Source: Cyanobacteria bacterium FACHB-DQ100 (lineage in GTDB: Bacteria > Cyanobacteriota > Cyanobacteriia > Leptolyngbyales > Leptolyngbyaceae). From it: DNA of 64,000 bases. Below, in pieces: positions 62,618-64,000 of the stretch. The notes under the pieces were generated by a model, which saw only the letters and a program-made list of their open reading frames with translations, searched no databases and had not been told where the DNA came from. Both the position numbers and the translations under genes were made by a program. The stretch lies in the NCBI GenBank assembly GCA_014695195.1, contig JACJNW010000019.1, positions 1 to 64,000 of the forward strand, in the 5' to 3' direction. Position 1 is the first letter of the stretch. The number at the start of each line of letters is the position of its first letter.

Positions 62618-64000
62618 ATGAAAGTTTTACTTCTTTACCCGCTGTTTCCAGAGTCGTTCTGGTCTTTCAATAAAGCGTTAGAACTGATCGATCGCAAGGC
62701 ATCTCTGCCTCCGCTTGGCATGATTACCGTTGCTGCTATCTTGCCGCAGACCTGGGAATTTCGGCTGATTGACCGTAATGTGCGATCGGAAACTGATGCC
62801 GATTGGGAATGGGCCGACCTGGTGATTTTATCGGGCATGATCGTGCAGAAGCCTGACCTGTTGCAGCTCATTCACGAAGCAAAACGGCGGGGTAAATTAG
62901 TAGCGGTTGGAGGCCCGTATGTCACCTCTGTACCGGATGCAGTTCTTGGTGCTGGCGCTAATTTCTTGGTGCTGGACGAGGGAGAGATTACCTTACCACT
63001 GTTGGTAGAGGCACTAGAACGGGGCGAAACCTCAGGGATTCTTCGCGCTCCTAAGGGTGAAAAGCCAGATGTATCCGCTTCTCCTGTCCCCCGTTTTGAC
63101 TTGCTCGACCTCAACGCCTACATTGAGATGTCTGTTCAGTTTTCGCGAGGATGCCCCTTTCAGTGCGAATTCTGCGACATCATCGTTCTCTACGGTCGGA
63201 AGCCACGCACAAAAACCCCGGCTCAACTGCTGACAGAATTGCAAGCCCTTTATGATCTCGGTTGGCGGCGATCGGTCTTCATCGTCGATGACAACTTCAT
63301 TGGCAATAAGCGCAACGTCAAACTCCTGCTCCGTGAACTGGTGCCCTGGATGGCAGCCCACAAGTACCCGTTCCGGTTAAGTACAGAAGCCTCGGTTGAT
63401 CTGGCGCAGGATGAAGAACTACTAGACCTGATGGTGCGGGCAAACTTCACGGCGGTCTTTCTGGGGATTGAAACGCCCGATACAGAGAGTTTGGCCATGA
63501 CCCAGAAGTTTCAAAACACACGCAATTCGCTGGTCGAAGCGGTGCAAACCATTAACCGGAAGGGCTTGTCTGTGATGGCAGGCTTTATCCTGGGGTTTGA
63601 TGGTGAGAAACCGGGTGCGGGCGATCGCATTATCCAGTTTGTCGAAGCAACTGCGATTCCCAAAGCCATGTTTGGGATGCTTCACGCCCTACCCAATACC
63701 GCTTTGTGGCATCGGCTGGAAAAGGAAGGTCGTTTGCTGGCATCAAGCAAAGATCTGAGCGGGCAACAGATGGGGCTGATGAATTTTATCCCCACTCGCC
63801 CGATCGACGATCTGGCGCGGGAGTATGTCAATTGTTTTTGGGAACTGTATGAACCCAGCCGCTATCTTGCACGGGTGTATCGCCACTTTATGAATATGCA
63901 GCCAGCGCCCCACAAACGCCCCTTTCAGATGTTGGAGTGGGTGGAACTACGAGCGGTGCTAACGATTTGCTGGCGACAGGGAATCAAGCGTAGTACGCGT
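62618..64000 (+). CDS. B12-binding radical SAM protein, HpnP-like (3' end beyond the window)
   Basis: The frame is open from ATG 62618 to the window end (461 codons). It begins MKVLLLYPLFPESFWSFNKA with a B12-binding-like N-terminal domain (1-150). The radical SAM core has the CX3CX2C cluster motif at Cys179, Cys183 and Cys186 (SRGCPFQCEFC). A DUF4070-like C-terminal part follows (MAGFILGFDGE, MLHALPNTALWHRLEKEGRL). HpnP (hopanoid C-2 methylase) has this layout and the phrase IVLYGRKPRTKTPAQL is shared in my memory, but cyanobacteria have paralogues, so the substrate is uncertain. The last residues and stop lie outside. Confidence 0.85.
   Translation, partial: MKVLLLYPLFPESFWSFNKALELIDRKASLPPLGMITVAAILPQTWEFRLIDRNVRSETDADWEWADLVILSGMIVQKPDLLQLIHEAKRRGKLVAVGGPYVTSVPDAVLGAGANFLVLDEGEITLPLLVEALERGETSGILRAPKGEKPDVSASPVPRFDLLDLNAYIEMSVQFSRGCPFQCEFCDIIVLYGRKPRTKTPAQLLTELQALYDLGWRRSVFIVDDNFIGNKRNVKLLLRELVPWMAAHKYPFRLSTEASVDLAQDEELLDLMVRANFTAVFLGIETPDTESLAMTQKFQNTRNSLVEAVQTINRKGLSVMAGFILGFDGEKPGAGDRIIQFVEATAIPKAMFGMLHALPNTALWHRLEKEGRLLASSKDLSGQQMGLMNFIPTRPIDDLAREYVNCFWELYEPSRYLARVYRHFMNMQPAPHKRPFQMLEWVELRAVLTICWRQGIKRSTR

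Overview
The window is chromosomal DNA of a cyanobacterium. It opens in psbD-psbC and closes just past psbA. It also carries many cyanobacterial markers: ftrV, a DUF2605/DUF2973 pair, DUF1822, a PSI accumulation factor, a ThrRS without a TGS domain, and frequent HIP1-type GCGATCGC octamers. A filamentous, Leptolyngbya-like organism is my guess from overall gene content; it is not proven here. I saw no tRNA, rRNA, CRISPR array or complete insertion sequence.

Layout. 1-1.6 kb: end of psbD overlapping psbC, then a strong terminator. 1.6-9.4 kb: small conserved proteins, asnS followed at once by hicB and a nonsense-interrupted hicA, a TetR regulator overlapping an aminopeptidase P and a ChaN-like gene, a deleted Uma2 relic, and obg. 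9.7-19.5 kb: glgX, convergent putA, a VanW protein, a thylakoid PSI factor, and a receiver-histidine kinase. 19.5-30 kb: a caspase-fold protein lacking its catalytic pair, a 608-residue membrane protein of unknown role, an acyltransferase, a serine recombinase, a sigma factor plus DUF1822 gene, and two copies of a palindromic CCCCCTAAATCCCCC repeat. 30-44 kb: an NCS1 permease, aroC, small unknowns, a minus-strand run of SDR/DUF2231/DUF2993 genes, a PAS histidine kinase, a PP2C phosphatase with ftrV, and an NfeD-stomatin pair. 44-50 kb: a DUF6883-DUF4926 pair that looks like a toxin-antitoxin or immunity pair, thrS, a GTPase and an A-type Fe-S carrier. 50-52 kb: ric (Fe-S repair) behind an FNR/NnrR-like palindrome, a CopD stub and a YwiC-like gene. 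52-60 kb: an MFS transporter, a secreted or membrane repeat protein, a cysteine lyase-like enzyme, a RecB-like nuclease and a MOSC protein. 60-64 kb: an AT-rich leader, psbA (Q130 form), and a truncated B12-radical SAM gene resembling hopanoid methylase HpnP.

Most genes are core or conserved cyanobacterial genes. The accessory signals are small: decaying toxin-antitoxin or endonuclease genes (hicA, Uma2), a CopD stub, MITE-like palindromes, and the DUF6883/DUF4926 pair. The most coherent functional unit beyond housekeeping is the predicted nitric-oxide or low-oxygen response unit (box, ric, CopD relic, ywiC-like), which lies beside an Fe-S carrier gene. I found no large undescribed defence or mobile system. 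The best candidates for unexplained biology are the dyad-less orthocaspase, the sigma-DUF1822 module, the DUF6883-DUF4926 pair, and the structured region ahead of glgX.
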